A stretch of DNA of 64,000 bases from Burkholderia sp. 9120 (GCF_000745015.1 NZ_JQNA01000002.1:4712001-4776000); one strand, 5' to 3'. Shown: positions 26,901-37,572, counted from the first letter of the stretch. The notes: generated by a model not told the origin, from the letters alone. Translations and numbers: made by a program.

Positions 26901-28034
26901 TTAAACATTGCGCGCAATCACCATACGCTGCACTTCGCTGGTTCCTTCGTAAATCTGCGTGATGCGGGCATCGCGATAGTGACGCTCCACGGCATAGTCT
27001 TCCAGATAGCCGTAGCCGCCGTGAATCTGGATCGCCTTCGAACAGATCTGCTCGGCCGCTTCCGACGCGAACAGTTTCGCCTGCGACGCCTCCGACAAAC
27101 ACGGCAACCCTTCCGTGCGCAAGCGCGCGGCGTGATGCACCAGCAAGCGCGCGGCGTTCAATTGCGTGGTCATGTCGGCGAGCATGGAAGCGATGGCCTG
27201 GTGATCCTTGATCGCCTTGCCGAACTGCATGCGTTCGCTCGCATAGAGGCGCGCGGCGTCGAACGCGGCCCGCGCAATGCCAACCGCCTGCGCCGCAATG
27301 CCGATCCGACCGCCTTCCAGATTCGACAGCGCGATGCGCAAGCCCTCGCCCGGTGCGCCGAGCAGGTTCTCTTCCGGCACCGCGCAATCGTCGAGCGAGA
27401 TCGGGCAGGTGTCGGACGCGCGAATGCCGAGCTTGTGCTCCGGCTTGCCGACGTTGAAGCCCGGCGTATCGGTCGGCACGATGAAGGCCGACAACCCACG
27501 CTTGCCGAGCTCGGGATCGGTGACGGCGAACACGATCGCGATATCGGCGCGCGAGCCGTTGGTCACGAACTGCTTGCTGCCGTTGAGGATCCACTTGCCG
27601 TCCTGCAGCACGGCGCGGGTGCGCAGATTGTTCGCCTCGGAACCCGCCTGCGGCTCGGTCAGACAGAACGCGCCGATACTGCGGCCAGCCGCGAGGTCTT
27701 GCAGATAGCGGTCTTTCTGCGGCTGGGTGCCGAAGTTGAGAATCGGCCCGCAGCCGACCGAGTTATGCACGCTCATCAGCGTGGCGCACGACGCGCAGCC
27801 AGCCGCGATCTCTTCGATCGCGAGCGCGTAGGCCACGTAGTCGGTGTAAGAACCGCCCCATTCCGCCGGCACGATCATGCCGAGCAAGCCGAGCTCGCCC
27901 ATCTGCGTGACGACCTCCGCGGGCAATTGCGCTTCGCGGTCCCATTGCGCCGCGTGCGGTGCGAGTTGTTCGGTGGCGAAGTCACGCGCGGCGTCGCGGA
28001 TCATTCGTTGGTCTTCGGTGTAGAAGCTGTCCAT
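26901..28034 (-). CDS. Acyl-CoA dehydrogenase (probable isobutyryl-CoA / short branched-chain)
   Basis: 377-residue flavoenzyme of the four-helix/beta/four-helix acyl-CoA dehydrogenase fold. [14 protein letters not shown] is the first family signature and [20 protein letters not shown] the second. The catalytic base is the Glu in [10 protein letters not shown]. In this gene order it most likely oxidises isobutyryl-CoA to methacrylyl-CoA. It is the first gene of the leftward cluster, divergent from the AraC regulator. The ATG at 28034 is fixed by the [14 protein letters not shown] start of the family. Confidence 0.93.
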   Translation of the reverse strand: MDSFYTEDQRMIRDAARDFATEQLAPHAAQWDREAQLPAEVVTQMGELGLLGMIVPAEWGGSYTDYVAYALAIEEIAAGCASCATLMSVHNSVGCGPILNFGTQPQKDRYLQDLAAGRSIGAFCLTEPQAGSEANNLRTRAVLQDGKWILNGSKQFVTNGSRADIAIVFAVTDPELGKRGLSAFIVPTDTPGFNVGKPEHKLGIRASDTCPISLDDCAVPEENLLGAPGEGLRIALSNLEGGRIGIAAQAVGIARAAFDAARLYASERMQFGKAIKDHQAIASMLADMTTQLNAARLLVHHAARLRTEGLPCLSEASQAKLFASEAAEQICSKAIQIHGGYGYLEDYAVERHYRDARITQIYEGTSEVQRMVIARNV

Positions 28035-28141
28035 GGCGCTCGATCCTGTCTGGTCCGTCTGATCACGGTGAAGGCCCTGTCTCCCGGGCGCCCGCGATCT
28101 CATAAAAGACAAGTGTAGGCAAGCCGCTGGACAGGTTCGAT

Positions 28142-28167
28142 GCTCAGCCCGATCATTCTGGCTGAGC
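28142..28167. promoter_or_regulatory. Inverted repeat in the valine-cluster divergent region
   Basis: GCTCAGCC and GGCTGAGC are perfect 8-base arms around a 10-base spacer. They sit between the acyl-CoA dehydrogenase start (28034) and the AraC regulator start (28279). A regulator-binding site is one reading; a transcript hairpin is the other. Confidence 0.4.
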
Positions 28168-28278
28168 GCATTTGCCATACTGATACTATGCAAGCCCGAT
28201 TCGAGCCGCAAGTTCAAGGGCTTGGCGAATCGTCACAAGGAAAATGTTGAGCGCTTTTGCCAGCTTGAGCAGAGTCAG

Positions 28279-29415
28279 ATGAAAAACGACAAGGGCACGA
28301 TTTCCGTCAGCATGGTCGGGGAAACCCTGGCGCTGGCGCGCGCGAGCGGCTTCGACGCGCTGCCGCTGGCCGAAGCGACCGGCATCGCGGCGGCGCTGCT
28401 GGCTTCGCCGAAGAGCCGTGTGTCGGCGGCGCAATACGGCGCGCTGTGGGCCGGCATCGCGCGCGCACTGGACGACGAGTTTTTCGGCCAGGATTCGCAT
28501 CGCATGAAAAGCGGCAGCTTTATCGCGATGACGCAGACCGTGTTGACCGCGCGCAACGGCGCGCAGGCGCTCGCGCGGGCGGTCGGCTTCATGCGGCTGG
28601 TGCTGGACGATCTCGGCGCGCGCGTCGAAACCGATGCGCAGCGCGTGAGGCTGCGTTTCGTCGAGCGCGAGGGCGCGCCGCCGCCGGCCATGTTTGCCTA
28701 TGCGACGTGGTTCATCCTCGTTTATGGACTGCTGTGCTGGCTGGTCGGGCGGCGTATTCCGTTGTTCGAGGCGCGTTTTCGCTGCGCCGAACCGCCCGCC
28801 GCGCGCGAATACCGGCTGATTTTCTGCGACGAGATGCGCTTCGATCAGGCCGAGTCTTATGTCGATTTATCGCCGGCGTTTCTCGAACTGCCCATCATTC
28901 AGACGACGAAATCGGTCAAGCCGTTTCTACGCGATGCGCCCGGCAGTTTTATCGTCAAGTATCGCAATCCTGGCTCGCTCGCGGCGCGCGTGCGCAAGAT
29001 GCTGCGCGCGCTGCCGATGTCTGGCTGGCCCGCCGCCGACCGGATGGCCGGGCGGCTGAATGTGGCCGAGGCGACCATGCGGCGGCATCTGAAGCAGGAA
29101 GGCTATACGTATCAGTCGATCAAGGACGACCTGCGGCGCGACATCGCGATCGGCGAGTTGCAGGACACCGACCGCACGATTGCGGATATTGCCGCGTCGG
29201 TGGGCTTTGCCGAGCCGAGCGCGTTTCATCGCGCGTTTCGGAAGTGGACGGGGATGCGGCCGACTGATTATCGGCCGGTGGGAGGTGGGGTGGGTGCTGG
29301 TGCGGCTACGGCTGGTGCGGCTGGTACCGCGAGCACGGGTAGTACGGCGGTAAAGGCGGTGAAGACGCCAGGCAAGGCGCGCGGCGATTTCACGCGGCGC
29401 GCGGAATCGGACTAA
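28279..29415 (+). CDS. AraC family regulator, OruR/ArgR-like, divergent from the valine cluster
   Basis: 378 residues from the ATG at 28279; a TTG at 28222 is an alternative and neither has a strong ribosome site. The N-terminal region (about residues 15-200) is the arabinose-binding-superfamily domain found in OruR- and QbsS-like regulators (YGALWAGIARALDDEFFGQD, MKSGSFIAMTQTVLTARN). Residues about 245-335 form the AraC helix-turn-helix pair (MAGRLNVAEATMRRHLKQEG, ADIAASVGFAEPSAFHRAFR). An Ala/Gly-rich tail of about 40 residues follows. By position it is the likely activator of the leftward acyl-CoA dehydrogenase-mms cluster, in the role MmsR plays in Pseudomonas. Confidence 0.85.
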   Translation: MKNDKGTISVSMVGETLALARASGFDALPLAEATGIAAALLASPKSRVSAAQYGALWAGIARALDDEFFGQDSHRMKSGSFIAMTQTVLTARNGAQALARAVGFMRLVLDDLGARVETDAQRVRLRFVEREGAPPPAMFAYATWFILVYGLLCWLVGRRIPLFEARFRCAEPPAAREYRLIFCDEMRFDQAESYVDLSPAFLELPIIQTTKSVKPFLRDAPGSFIVKYRNPGSLAARVRKMLRALPMSGWPAADRMAGRLNVAEATMRRHLKQEGYTYQSIKDDLRRDIAIGELQDTDRTIADIAASVGFAEPSAFHRAFRKWTGMRPTDYRPVGGGVGAGAATAGAAGTASTGSTAVKAVKTPGKARGDFTRRAESD

Positions 29416-29498
29416 GCTGTAAGAAGCAGGCCTGCCTTACCAGAGGGTTCGGCCCGCGCCGCTCGCATCCTGTCGACGCGGCGCGGCAGCCGTCAGCG

Positions 29499-31241
29499 AT
29501 GAGCACGTATCCGCGTCTCCCGTTCCGGCAGTCTGGCTCGCGCATGCCGCTTATCCGTGGCGGTGCCGTGAGCCGGTTGATGCGCGGCATGACCGCGCTC
29601 GGCGTGCTTTTGACCATTGGATTCGCATCGTGCGAATCGATGGCGCCGTTGCGGGCCGAAGCGGCGGTGGCGCCCGGCAGCGTGGTGGTGATTCCGGTGG
29701 ATGGCGCGATCGGTCCGGCCAGCGCCGACTTTATCGTGCGCAGCCTGCAACGCGCCGCCGAGCAGCGCGCGCAACTCGCCGTGCTGCAACTCGATACGCC
29801 CGGCGGCCTCGATACGTCGATGCGGCAGATCATCAAGGCGATTCTCGCGTCGCCGGTGCCGGTGGCCACGTTCATTGCGCCGAGCGGCGCGCGGGCCGCG
29901 AGTGCCGGGACGTATATCGTCTATGCCAGCCATATCGCGGCGATGGCGCCGGGGACCAACCTCGGCGCGGCGACGCCGATTCAGATGGGCATGGGCGGTG
30001 CGGAGCCGCCCGCGGGTGGTGGAATGCCGGGGTTGCCCGGTGCCGGTGCCGGTGCCGGTGCCGGTGCCGGTGCCGGTGCCGGTGCCGGTGCCGGTGCCGG
30101 TTCAACGAGTGCCAGTGGCACATCAGGCGCGTCCGCCGCTGCCAAGGCTAGCGCCAACACCCTCCCCCTCGACACCCAATCGACCGAACTCCGCAAGCAG
30201 GTTCACGACGCCGCCGCCTACATCCGCGGCCTCGCGCAAATGCGCGGGCGCAACGCCGACTGGGCCGAGCGCGCGGTACGCGAAGCCGTCAGCCTGTCGG
30301 CCGCGGAAGCCCTCGCGCAACACGTGGTCGATCTGAACGCGCGCGACCTCCCCGACCTGCTGCGCCAACTCGACGGCCGCAAGGTCACCACCCGCAGCGG
30401 CGACGTCACGCTCGACACCGCCCACGCCCCGATCGTCACACTCGAAGCCGACTGGCGCAGCCGCTTCCTCGCCGTCATCACCGATCCCAATGTGGCACTG
30501 GTCCTGCTGATGATCGGCATGTACGGCCTGTTCTTCGAATTCGCCAACCCGGGTTTCGTGCTGCCGGGCGTGGTCGGCGCGATCAGTCTGCTGATCGGCC
30601 TGTTCGCGATGCAGATGCTGCCGGTCAATTACGTCGGCCTCGGTCTGATCTTTCTCGGCATCGCGTTCCTGATCGGCGAGGCGTTCCTGCCGACCTTCGG
30701 CTCGCTCGGTTTCGGCGGCGTGGTCGCGTTCGTGATCGGCGCGTTGATGCTGATCGATACCGACGTACCCGGCTACGGCATTCCCCTGCCGATGATCGCC
30801 GCCGTCGTCGTGTTCAGCGTGCTGTTCGTGCTCGGGGTATCGCGGCTCGCGTTGCGCGCGCGGCGGCGGCCGGTGGTGACGGGAGCGGAGGCGCTGATCG
30901 GCAGCGTCGGCGTGGTGCTCGACGGGGGTTTGCTGCCTGAAAACCCAGCTGAAAACCCGGCTGAATACGCTGCTGGAAGCGCTGCTGAAAACACAGTTGG
31001 CAACGCAACCCCAGGCCCCACGAGGAGCGCGGTCAGCGCCGCCAACCGCACCGCCACCCTCCCCGAAACAACCCCCGCCGACGCCCCGCTCGCCGGCTGG
31101 GCGCAAGTGCATGGCGAGCGCTGGCGGGTGTCCAGCGCGGCCCCGGTTGCGGCGGGCCACACCGTGCGGGTCATCGCGCGGCGCGGCCTGACGCTCACCG
31201 TGGTGCCGACGGAAGGGCGACAACAAGGAGAACGCTCATGA
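29499..31241 (+). CDS. NfeD family membrane-bound serine protease
   Basis: 580 residues. An N-terminal hydrophobic segment (about 31-47) precedes a ClpP/SppA-fold protease domain at 60-300, with catalytic Ser135 in [10 protein letters not shown] and the probable Lys partner at 233 in LRKQVHD. Membrane helices follow at about 325-450, then a C-terminal NfeD OB-fold domain ([14 protein letters not shown]). Known homologues (PH1510 of Pyrococcus) cleave stomatin. The next gene is a stomatin-type protein overlapping by four bases. Two low-complexity tracts are inserted, ten Gly-Ala units (181-200) within the protease domain and a Pro-Ala-Glu-Asn rich linker from 480. Both are encoded by DNA tandem repeats. 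The start may lie at a later Met. Confidence 0.92.
   Translation: MSTYPRLPFRQSGSRMPLIRGGAVSRLMRGMTALGVLLTIGFASCESMAPLRAEAAVAPGSVVVIPVDGAIGPASADFIVRSLQRAAEQRAQLAVLQLDTPGGLDTSMRQIIKAILASPVPVATFIAPSGARAASAGTYIVYASHIAAMAPGTNLGAATPIQMGMGGAEPPAGGGMPGLPGAGAGAGAGAGAGAGAGAGAGSTSASGTSGASAAAKASANTLPLDTQSTELRKQVHDAAAYIRGLAQMRGRNADWAERAVREAVSLSAAEALAQHVVDLNARDLPDLLRQLDGRKVTTRSGDVTLDTAHAPIVTLEADWRSRFLAVITDPNVALVLLMIGMYGLFFEFANPGFVLPGVVGAISLLIGLFAMQMLPVNYVGLGLIFLGIAFLIGEAFLPTFGSLGFGGVVAFVIGALMLIDTDVPGYGIPLPMIAAVVVFSVLFVLGVSRLALRARRRPVVTGAEALIGSVGVVLDGGLLPENPAENPAEYAAGSAAENTVGNATPGPTRSAVSAANRTATLPETTPADAPLAGWAQVHGERWRVSSAAPVAAGHTVRVIARRGLTLTVVPTEGRQQGERS
30039..30098 (+). repeat. (GGTGCC)10 microsatellite inside the NfeD gene
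   Basis: Ten perfect hexamer copies encode ten Gly-Ala units. Since the unit is six bases, changes in copy number would lengthen or shorten the loop without a frameshift. It interrupts the protease domain between the [10 protein letters not shown] motif and the region holding the putative catalytic Lys. Confidence 0.95.
30936..31007 (+). repeat. 12-bp minisatellite, six copies, in the NfeD linker
   Basis: Six diverged 12-base units of the form GCTGAAAACCCG encode four-residue repeats ([24 protein letters not shown]). They sit between the last membrane helix and the C-terminal OB domain. Confidence 0.85.
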
Positions 31242-32011
31242 TCGGTTTCACATTCGGCTTCACCAGCATTCTGATTCTGCTGGTGGCCGCACTGATTGCT
31301 TCATCGATACGGATTTTTCGCGAGTACGAACGCGGCGTCGTGTTCATGCTCGGGCGCTTCTGGAAGGTCAAGGGGCCGGGCCTCGTGCTGATCATTCCGA
31401 TCGTGCAGCAGGCGGTGCGCATGGATCTGCGCACGATCGTCTTCGACGTGCCGCCGCAGGACGTGATTACGCGCGACAACGTCTCGGTGAAGGTCAACGC
31501 GGTGGTCTATTTCCGCGTCGTCGATCCGGAGAAGGCGGTGATTCAGGTGGCGCGTTACTTCGAGGCGACCAGCCAGTTATCGCAAACCACGCTGCGCGCG
31601 GTGCTCGGCAAACATGAACTCGACGAACTGCTAGCCGATCGCGAGCAGCTCAACGCCGACATCCAGAAAGTGCTCGACGCACAAACCGACGCGTGGGGTA
31701 TCAAGGTGTCGATCGTCGAAATCAAGCACGTGGACATCAATGAAACGATGATTCGCGCGATCGCCCGTCAGGCCGAAGCCGAGCGCGAGCGGCGCGCCAA
31801 GGTGATTCACGCGGAAGGCGAATTGCAGGCCTCGCAGCATCTGCTGGAAGCGGCGCAAACGCTGGCGCAGCAACCGCAGGCCATGCAACTGCGCTATCTG
31901 CAAACCCTCACCACGATTGCCGCCGACAAGAATTCGACGATTGTGTTTCCGCTGCCGATCGATCTGTTGAGCGCGGTGCTGGATCGCTTCAGCAAACCGT
32001 CGGCTTCCTAG
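31238..32011 (+). CDS. Stomatin-like slipin (SPFH domain protein)
   Basis: 257 residues. An N-terminal hydrophobic hairpin ([17 protein letters not shown]) anchors it in the inner membrane, followed by an SPFH/band-7 domain ([43 protein letters not shown] strand) and a coiled C-terminal helix with the [18 protein letters not shown] pattern. Slipins form oligomeric membrane microdomains. It overlaps the NfeD gene by four bases (ATGA), the conserved nfeD-slipin operon, and NfeD is thought to process its C-terminus. Confidence 0.95.
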   Translation: MIGFTFGFTSILILLVAALIASSIRIFREYERGVVFMLGRFWKVKGPGLVLIIPIVQQAVRMDLRTIVFDVPPQDVITRDNVSVKVNAVVYFRVVDPEKAVIQVARYFEATSQLSQTTLRAVLGKHELDELLADREQLNADIQKVLDAQTDAWGIKVSIVEIKHVDINETMIRAIARQAEAERERRAKVIHAEGELQASQHLLEAAQTLAQQPQAMQLRYLQTLTTIAADKNSTIVFPLPIDLLSAVLDRFSKPSAS

Positions 32012-32164
32012 TTGGCTTTATCAGCGGCTTCATCAGCGACCGTGTCGCGAGATCCCGATTGAGCCGCGAAGTGAAACGGTGCATTGCCTTCAATCGCCTT
32101 ACTCGACATAGAGGCCAAAACTAGAATACGGGGATTGTTTTTAACCGCTCCCTGGGAGCTCGTC

Positions 32165-32425
32165 ATGAAAATTGCATCTCTGGTTGGACTCGGCGCGTTG
32201 TTGACCGCCGTGAGTATGAGCAGCGCGTTCGCGCAGACTTCGGTTCGCGCCAATGACCCGTCAGCGCCGAAAACGCGCGCCGAGGTCCGGGCCGATCTCG
32301 CCGATTGGCGCGCCGCCGGATACGATCCGCTCGACTGGATCGACTATCCGGACAACGCGCAGCGCGCGGGGCGCATCGTCGCGGCACGGCGCGCGCAAGC
32401 GGCCGGCGGGACGATGACGCAGTAA
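32165..32425 (+). CDS. DUF4148 domain secreted protein
   Basis: 86 residues with a cleavable signal peptide ([20 protein letters not shown] then AFAQ). The mature part has the DUF4148 pattern ([20 protein letters not shown]), abundant in Burkholderiales and of unknown role. It is predicted periplasmic. The ATG at 32165 gives the complete signal peptide. The gene stands alone between the slipin and YaiI-type genes. Confidence 0.88.
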   Translation: MKIASLVGLGALLTAVSMSSAFAQTSVRANDPSAPKTRAEVRADLADWRAAGYDPLDWIDYPDNAQRAGRIVAARRAQAAGGTMTQ

Positions 32426-32658
32426 GCGGCTTCCGCCGTTACGCGGCATGCCGGGCCGCCCGCGACTGCAACGGTCGTGGGCGCTGTGGGTTAGGCGTGT
32501 CTTTCCTGTCCGCTTGGTCCGCTTGCCTGCGTCTACGCTCCACGCTCGCGTTTTCCGCACTTCCCCACAACATCGTAAATCCGCTTGCCGCGCCGCCTCG
32601 CTCGCTGGCAAGGTATCATCTCGCCCCTTCGACACACCCCGCAGTGGGAATCCGCACG

Positions 32659-33165
32659 ATGCCAATCTGGGTTGACGCCGACGCCTGTCCGGTCGTGATC
32701 AAGGAAATGCTGTACCGCGCCGCGCGCCGCACCGGCATGACGCTGACGCTGGTCGCCAATTCGTTTCTACGCGTGCCGCCCTCGCCGCTGATCCGCGCGA
32801 TCCAGGTGCCGGCCGGTTTCGACGCCGCCGACAATCTGATCGCCGAGCGCGTCGTCGCGGGCGATCTCGTGATTACCGCCGACATTCCGCTTGCCGCCGC
32901 CGTGCTGGCCAGACACGCGCAGGCGCTCGACCCGCGCGGCGAGTGGTACACGCCCGGCACGATCGAAGAACGGCTGCGCATGCGGTCGATGCTGGACCAG
33001 TTGCGCGGCAGCGGCGTCGACACCGGCGGCCCGGCCGCCTTCAGCCCGCGCGACAGCAAGAGCTTCGCGAGCGAGCTGGATCGCTGGCTGGCGCGGCAAC
33101 CCAAACCCGCCGCGCCAATTGATGCGCCGACGCCACAGTCGCCCGACGAATCGTCCACCGCCTAA
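32659..33165 (+). CDS. YaiI/YqxD family protein (DUF188)
   Basis: 168 residues, soluble. The family hallmarks are [20 protein letters not shown] with the conserved DADACP motif at the start and [17 protein letters not shown] in the middle. The fold is a PIN-like nuclease-related domain, but the activity is unproven. The C-terminal 20 residues are Pro/Ala-rich and variable. The start at 32659 matches the conserved N-terminus exactly. It is followed by the purine permease after 209 bases. Confidence 0.92.
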   Translation: MPIWVDADACPVVIKEMLYRAARRTGMTLTLVANSFLRVPPSPLIRAIQVPAGFDAADNLIAERVVAGDLVITADIPLAAAVLARHAQALDPRGEWYTPGTIEERLRMRSMLDQLRGSGVDTGGPAAFSPRDSKSFASELDRWLARQPKPAAPIDAPTPQSPDESSTA

Positions 33166-33374
33166 GCGTTTGCGCATGACTTCAAGCCCCGACACGCCGT
33201 GCCGCCGTCAATCGTGATTACAATCCGGCCGTAGCGCCGCCGTGCTGCTCGGCAGTTGCGGCGCCGACGCAAGAGCCACACAAACAAAGCGACGCCGAGC
33301 GCCGCATCGCCCGATTTTCAGCCTCACCGCCTCAACCACAAGAAACGCTTTCTGAACGACGAGAGACCCGCCTC

Positions 33375-34676
33375 ATGGACGCCATAAACCGCTACTTCGG
33401 CTTCGACGCCGCCGGCACCAACCTGCGCACCGAAGTGCTCGCAGGACTGACCACCTTCCTGACGATGGCTTACATCATCTTCGTCAACCCGGCGATTCTC
33501 GGCGACGCCGGCATGCCGAAAGACGCGGTGTTCGTCGCGACCTGCATCGTGGCCGCGCTGGCCTCGCTGATCATGGGTCTGTACGCGAATTACCCGATCG
33601 CGCTCGCGCCCGGCATGGGCCTGAACGCGTACTTCGCGTACACGGTCGTCAAGGGCATGGGCTTCACGTGGCAGGCCGCGCTCGGCGCGGTGTTCATCTC
33701 CGGCTGCCTGTTCATGATCGTCACGCTGTTTCGGGTGCGCGAGGTGATTGTCAACGGCATTCCGCACTCCATCCGCATCGCGATCACTGGCGGCATCGGC
33801 CTCTTTCTCGCGATCATTTCGCTGAAGACGGCCGGCGTGGTGGTCGGCAATCCGGCCACGCTCGTCACGCTCGGCGATCTGCACAGCCCGCACGTGATTC
33901 TCGCGGTGATCGGCTTCTTCGCGATCGTCACACTCGACTATCTGCGGGTGCGCGGCGCGATTCTGATCGGCATTGTCGGCGTGACCGTGTTGAGCTTTTT
34001 CTTCGGCGGCAACCAGTTTCACGGCATCGTCTCCGCGCCGCCGTCGATCACGCCGACGCTGTTCCAGCTCGACATTCGCGGCGCGCTGTCCACCGGCGTG
34101 CTGAACGTGATCCTCGTATTCTTCCTCGTCGAACTGTTCGACGCGACCGGCACGCTGATGGGCGTGGCCAATCGCGCGGGGCTGCTGGTGGAGGGCAAGA
34201 TGCATCGACTGAACCGCGCGCTGCTCGCCGATAGCACGGCGATTCTGGCGGGCTCGATGCTGGGCACGTCGTCGACCACCGCGTATATCGAAAGCGCGTC
34301 GGGCGTGCAGGCGGGTGGACGCACCGGCGTCACCGCGATCACCGTCGCCGTGCTGTTTCTCGCGGCGCTGTTCTTCGCGCCGCTGGCGGGCGTGGTGCCC
34401 GGCTATGCGACGGCGCCGGCGCTGCTCTACGTGTCGTGTCTGATGCTGCGCGAAATGCTCGACCTGCCGTGGGACGACGCCACCGAAGTCGTGCCGGCCG
34501 CGCTGACCGCGCTGCTGATGCCGTTCACCTATTCGATCGCCAACGGCGTCGCGTTCGGCTTCATTTCGTATGCGGGATTGAAACTGCTGACGGGCCAGGC
34601 GCGCAAGGTGAAGCTGGTAGTGTGGATCATCGCCGCGATCTTCCTGTTCCGCTACTTCTATCTCGGCAGCGAATAA
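33375..34676 (+). CDS. NCS2 family purine permease (AzgA/GhxP type)
   Basis: A 433-residue inner-membrane H+ symporter for guanine, hypoxanthine or adenine. The AzgA subfamily signatures are present: TFLTMAYIIFVNPAIL near the N-terminus, APGMGLNAYFAYTVV, VELFDATGTLMGVANRAGL and MLGTSSTTAYIESASGV. It has about 12-14 hydrophobic segments. It is monocistronic in appearance. Which purine it carries is not decided by the sequence seen here. Confidence 0.93.
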   Translation: MDAINRYFGFDAAGTNLRTEVLAGLTTFLTMAYIIFVNPAILGDAGMPKDAVFVATCIVAALASLIMGLYANYPIALAPGMGLNAYFAYTVVKGMGFTWQAALGAVFISGCLFMIVTLFRVREVIVNGIPHSIRIAITGGIGLFLAIISLKTAGVVVGNPATLVTLGDLHSPHVILAVIGFFAIVTLDYLRVRGAILIGIVGVTVLSFFFGGNQFHGIVSAPPSITPTLFQLDIRGALSTGVLNVILVFFLVELFDATGTLMGVANRAGLLVEGKMHRLNRALLADSTAILAGSMLGTSSTTAYIESASGVQAGGRTGVTAITVAVLFLAALFFAPLAGVVPGYATAPALLYVSCLMLREMLDLPWDDATEVVPAALTALLMPFTYSIANGVAFGFISYAGLKLLTGQARKVKLVVWIIAAIFLFRYFYLGSE

Positions 34677-34870
34677 TGGCGACGCCTGATCTGAATATCT
34701 AAAAAGTCGGCTGCCGCGCGATGCGGCAACGACATGAGTCGATGCGGCGCAAAGCCGCACGCTCAGACAAGCTCAAGCACGATTGGACTCGTTCAGGCTC
34801 GATTACTTGGGACGCCGGTTGGCGCGGTTGCTTCACCCTCCACGCTTCCGGCAGTCAGACCATTGGCGCC

Positions 34871-35161
34871 TCAGTTGCGCCAGTTCGCTTCGTAGAAGCG
34901 CACATAGCCGCTTCGCAACACCAGGCACTGCGCGCGCGTTTCCGACAGCAAACGCCGCGTGGCCGCTTCGATCCGGGTGCGATGCGCGTCGAATGCGCCG
35001 ACCATGTCTTCCAGCCGCGGCGATGCCGCGCCGTAGTGGTCTTCCAGCGCTTCCGCGGTGATCATGCATTCCACCCTTTGCCCGTCGACCATCGCCGGGA
35101 ACGCCAAAGTGAGTTCGCGACCTGAATATTCAGGAGTTTCTTTCGGGAATAGGATCTGCAT
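34871..35161 (-). CDS. DUF1488 family protein
   Basis: 96 residues. The sequence follows the DUF1488 pattern (YSGRELTLAFPAMVDGQRVE, then a predicted helix ITAEALEDHYGA and a C-terminal RIEAATRRLL helix). It is small, soluble and of unknown function, and common in Burkholderia, where it is often annotated only as hypothetical. It is divergent from the sigma54 activator gene across about 400 bases. Confidence 0.8.
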   Translation of the reverse strand: MQILFPKETPEYSGRELTLAFPAMVDGQRVECMITAEALEDHYGAASPRLEDMVGAFDAHRTRIEAATRRLLSETRAQCLVLRSGYVRFYEANWRN

Positions 35162-35565
35162 GGGAGTTCACCTGGAAGGTTGGGCGCCGCGCATGATGCC
35201 GCCGGGTTATGCGCACGCCGGTTACGTCCGATCGCGCCTGCCGTTGCCTCCTCCTTGTTCGATTGCCGGCGACGCGGGCTCGTCACCCCATGACGACGGC
35301 CGCGCAATTCGCGCCCCGCGGAGGTGATTTGATTCACTCTAGACGAGTTCTGGCGCGGCGCAAGTTTTCCTTTTCGTTTGCTTGATTTTGGTGCCTGTTG
35401 CGGTTTTTTTAGGGCGCGCGGTGGGCGCGAACCCGGTTCTTTCCGGTGCCGCGCACGATGCGCTTCGTCCTGTAATATCGCTGTTGGGCCGCAAACGCAT
35501 ATGTTGCGATGCGGCATCGAGCGACGGGCAACGCACCCGTCGCGTCCGATCACCGGAGACACGCA
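35162..35565. other. Intergenic region between the DUF1488 and sigma54 activator genes
   Basis: About 400 bases without a supported gene. It must hold the promoters of both divergent genes. I found no convincing sigma54 -24/-12 element and no strong repeat. Confidence 0.5.
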
Positions 35566-37572
35566 TTGACCCAACGCCCAGCCTCGCCGGCCAGCATCGG
35601 TCGGCCTGATGTCATCGCGCAAGCTCACGCCCGCTCGGTCGAGATCGGCCTGCGTGCGTCGGAAACGCCGGATTTTCATCCGCTGCGTCAGCCGGTGTTG
35701 CGCGAGCTCGTCGAGCGCAATCAATCGCTTTACACGCATGCTTTGCCGGTCATGGAGACGCTGCACGCGCAGATCGTCGACACGCAAAGCATGGTGCTGC
35801 TCACCGATAGCCACGGCGTGATCCTGCATAGTCTCGGCGACAGCGACTTCGTCGAGAAAGCCAATCGCGTCGCGTTGTGTCCGGGCGTGTCGTGGGCCGA
35901 AGCGGATCGCGGCACCAATGCGATCGGCACCGCGCTGGTCGACGGACAACCCACCGTCGTGCATGGCGGCGAACATTTTCTGCATGCCAACCGGATTCTC
36001 ACCTGTTCGTGCGCGCCGATCGCCGATCCGTTCGGACGCACCATCGGTGCGCTCGACGTGAGCGGCGACACGCGCGGCTTTCATAAGCACACGCTCGCGC
36101 TCGTCAGAATGTCGGCGCAGATGATCGAAAATCATCTGTTCTCCAACCAGTTCGCCGATGCGATCCGGGTTCACTTTCACGCGCGCGCGGAATTCATCGG
36201 CACGCTGTTCGAAGGGCTCGCGGCCTTCGCGCCGGACGGCCGGTTTCTGTCGGCGAATCGCAGCGCGCTGTTTCAATTCGGGCAGCCGCTCACCGATCTG
36301 CAACGGCAACCGATCGATGCGTTGTTCGGAATCGCGTTCGCGAAGCTGTTGCAGCAGATCACGCGCGCGCCTGGCGAGAGCATTGAACTGACATTGCCGA
36401 GCGGCGTGCGCGTGGTGGCGCGCGGCGAGTACGCGACGCCGCGTTATGTCGCGCCGGCGGAGAGTCGGGCGGGTTCGTCGCGCGAGTTTGGATCCGGGTC
36501 GGCGCAGGCGACCTTCACGGCGGCACAGCAGCGAGGCGAGCCCGTCCCGCTCGCGACCCTGGAAACGCTCGACACCGGCGATGCGCACATGGCCACGGTG
36601 CTGCGGCGTGTGGCCAAACTGCGTGGCCGCGATATTCCCCTTCTCGTGCTCGGTAAGACCGGCACCGGCAAGGAATGGCTCGCGCGTGCGATCCATCACG
36701 ATTCGCCGCGACGGAGCGCGCCGTTCGTCGCGTTGAATTGCGCGTCGCTGCCGGACACGCTGATCGAAGCCGAACTCTTCGGCTACGAAGACGGTGCGTT
36801 TACCGGCGCGAAAAAGCGCGGCAGCATCGGCAAGATCGTGCAGGCCGACGGCGGCACGCTGTTCCTCGACGAAATCGGCGATATGCCGCTTGCGCAGCAG
36901 GTGCGGCTGATGCGGGTGCTGCAAGAACGCACCGTCGTGCCGCTCGGCGGCACGCGCGCGATTCCGGTCGATCTGCGCGTTATCTGCGCAACGCACCGCA
37001 ATCTGCGTGAAATGATCGAAGCGGGCACCTTCCGCGAAGACCTGTATTACCGGATCAACGGGCTCGTCGTCACGTTGCCGGCGCTACGCGAGCGCAGCGA
37101 TCTGGCGGCGCTCGTCACGCGCATCCTGGCGTTGCAGCCGGATGGCGAGCGTCTGCCGCGCCGTGTGTCGGCCGCGGTGCTCGAGCGTTTCGCGCAGTGT
37201 CGCTGGCCAGGCAATTTGCGGCAGATGGCCAACGTGCTGCGCACCGCGAGCATCATGGCCGAAGGCGCGGAGCAGATCGAGCTCGATGATTTGCCGGAAG
37301 ACTTTTTGCAGGATTGCGTCGATTTGGCGGGCGGTGAGGGGGTGAGGCCGTTGGCGGCGGTGACGGCGGCGGTGGCACGCTGCGATGATGGCGACGCTCG
37401 CGGCGCGCGTGTTGCGACGCAATCGCCCGCGCGAATGGAGGAGTGGCAGGCCACGTTGATCACGCAGACGCTCGCTCGGCTCGGCGGTAATGTGTCGGCG
37501 GCGGCACGCGAACTGGGACTGGCGCGTAATACCGTGTACAGGTATTTGCGGCGCACCGGGACGACGCATTGA
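35566..37572 (+). CDS. Sigma54-dependent Fis family activator (AcoR-like)
   Basis: 668 residues from the TTG at 35566, which has GGAG eight bases upstream; an ATG at 35509 would add 19 residues. An N-terminal GAF-type sensor ([39 protein letters not shown]) is followed by a PAS-like region, then the AAA+ domain with Walker A GKTGTGKE, the GAFTGA loop that contacts sigma54, and Walker [13 protein letters not shown] Fis helix-turn-helix ends it ([20 protein letters not shown]). Members activate acetoin, aldehyde or aromatic catabolic operons. No such operon adjoins it; the ferredoxin gene is next on the same strand. Confidence 0.93.
   Translation: MTQRPASPASIGRPDVIAQAHARSVEIGLRASETPDFHPLRQPVLRELVERNQSLYTHALPVMETLHAQIVDTQSMVLLTDSHGVILHSLGDSDFVEKANRVALCPGVSWAEADRGTNAIGTALVDGQPTVVHGGEHFLHANRILTCSCAPIADPFGRTIGALDVSGDTRGFHKHTLALVRMSAQMIENHLFSNQFADAIRVHFHARAEFIGTLFEGLAAFAPDGRFLSANRSALFQFGQPLTDLQRQPIDALFGIAFAKLLQQITRAPGESIELTLPSGVRVVARGEYATPRYVAPAESRAGSSREFGSGSAQATFTAAQQRGEPVPLATLETLDTGDAHMATVLRRVAKLRGRDIPLLVLGKTGTGKEWLARAIHHDSPRRSAPFVALNCASLPDTLIEAELFGYEDGAFTGAKKRGSIGKIVQADGGTLFLDEIGDMPLAQQVRLMRVLQERTVVPLGGTRAIPVDLRVICATHRNLREMIEAGTFREDLYYRINGLVVTLPALRERSDLAALVTRILALQPDGERLPRRVSAAVLERFAQCRWPGNLRQMANVLRTASIMAEGAEQIELDDLPEDFLQDCVDLAGGEGVRPLAAVTAAVARCDDGDARGARVATQSPARMEEWQATLITQTLARLGGNVSAAARELGLARNTVYRYLRRTGTTH

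Noticed and set aside
30039..30098. A CRISPR-like repeat pattern
   Set aside because: The units are six contiguous bases with no spacers, inside a coding frame; it is a microsatellite.
33324..34760. A 478-codon open frame opposite the NCS2 permease gene
   Set aside because: The permease has clear family motifs. The antisense frame is rich in His, Arg and Asp, as expected from the complement of GC-rich codons, and matches no fold.
35162..35565. A sigma54 promoter for the activator's target
   Set aside because: No GG-N10-GC element with acceptable context was found near the activator or ferredoxin genes.
35062..36996. A 644-codon open frame opposite the sigma54 activator
   Set aside because: It overlaps well-supported domains on the plus strand and has no family features of its own.
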